A DNA stretch of 64,000 nucleotides from CAZWVI01 sp964637165. Lineage in GTDB: Bacteria > Planctomycetota > UBA1135. The position numbers and the translations under genes were made by a program. The stretch is taken from NCBI GenBank assembly GCA_964637165.1, contig CAZWVI010000004.1, forward strand, positions 1-64,000, written 5' to 3'. Below, in pieces: positions 63,996-64,000 of the stretch (positions are counted from its first letter, which is position 1; each line of letters begins with the position of its first letter). Under the pieces are notes generated by a model. That model searched no databases, had not been told where the DNA came from, and worked only from the letters and a program-made list of their open reading frames with translations.

Positions 63996-64000
63996 TATTG

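Noticed and set aside
1..64000. CRISPR arrays, insertion sequences, prophage or plasmid genes
   Set aside because: No regularly spaced repeats, transposase, integrase or phage structural motifs were seen on either strand.

Overview
This is a very gene-dense stretch (no gap between genes exceeds about 260 bases) with roughly balanced base composition by eye. No rRNA, tRNA, CRISPR, insertion sequence or phage gene was seen. The gene content points to the Planctomycetes-Verrucomicrobia group, most likely an uncultured, probably aquatic, planctomycete-like bacterium. It includes a giant secreted dehydrogenase with HEAT repeats, haem c and a ThuA domain, Tat-exported Gfo/Idh/MocA oxidoreductases and sugar isomerases, a propeller protein fused to a 3-keto-disaccharide hydrolase (DUF1080) domain, and many sulfatase-fold proteins. 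Most start codons lack a recognisable Shine-Dalgarno sequence. Assignment below phylum is not possible from this window alone.

Region 1 (54-14980) looks like a module for oxidative breakdown of sugars outside the cytoplasm. A six-gene plus-strand operon (2489-11598) holds the large haem dehydrogenase/ThuA fusion, a sugar isomerase, a phosphodiesterase fused to an FGE-like domain, a second FGE-like lipoprotein and two paralogous Tat-exported oxidoreductases. On the opposite strand are a propeller/DUF1080 protein with a translationally coupled cytochrome c lipoprotein, and an alpha/alpha-toroid protein. Region 2 (14965-26248) is mixed: monomeric NADP isocitrate dehydrogenase; a small operon of thioredoxin-like, VOC, SET-domain and membrane proteins; another Tat isomerase with a soluble PQQ-type sugar dehydrogenase; a secreted subtilase; an ABC exporter pair; and a POT-family peptide transporter.

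Region 3 (26249-44939) is an exopolysaccharide locus. It has an initiating sugar-phosphate transferase, two GT4 glycosyltransferases, a flippase, a Wza-type export lipoprotein, a Wzz-type protein with a decayed kinase domain, a Wzy/WaaL-like protein, a GNAT and a FemAB-like acyltransferase, a NodB-type deacetylase and three membrane-anchored sulfatase-fold enzymes. A perfect CRP/FNR-like palindrome lies in front of the Wza gene. Region 4 (44939-63995) carries peptidases, a GHMP-type kinase homologue, a haem c lipoprotein, ispG, a radical SAM enzyme, a thioesterase, a hydrolase, an RluA-type pseudouridine synthase, rpsU, recD2, and a TMTC-like membrane/TPR glycosyltransferase next to another sulfatase-fold protein.

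The most striking theme is that all five proteins a homology search would call sulfatases have threonine where the formylglycine cysteine should be, and all end in a Gly-Tyr motif followed by an acidic tail. The two FGE-family proteins in the window lack the catalytic cysteine pair. These are therefore better viewed as Thr-nucleophile phospho- or other group transferases/hydrolases acting on surface glycans than as sulfatases. Other points of interest are a candidate structured RNA at 55510-55675, a hairpin repeat family, and a thioredoxin-like gene whose signal peptide is one base out of frame.
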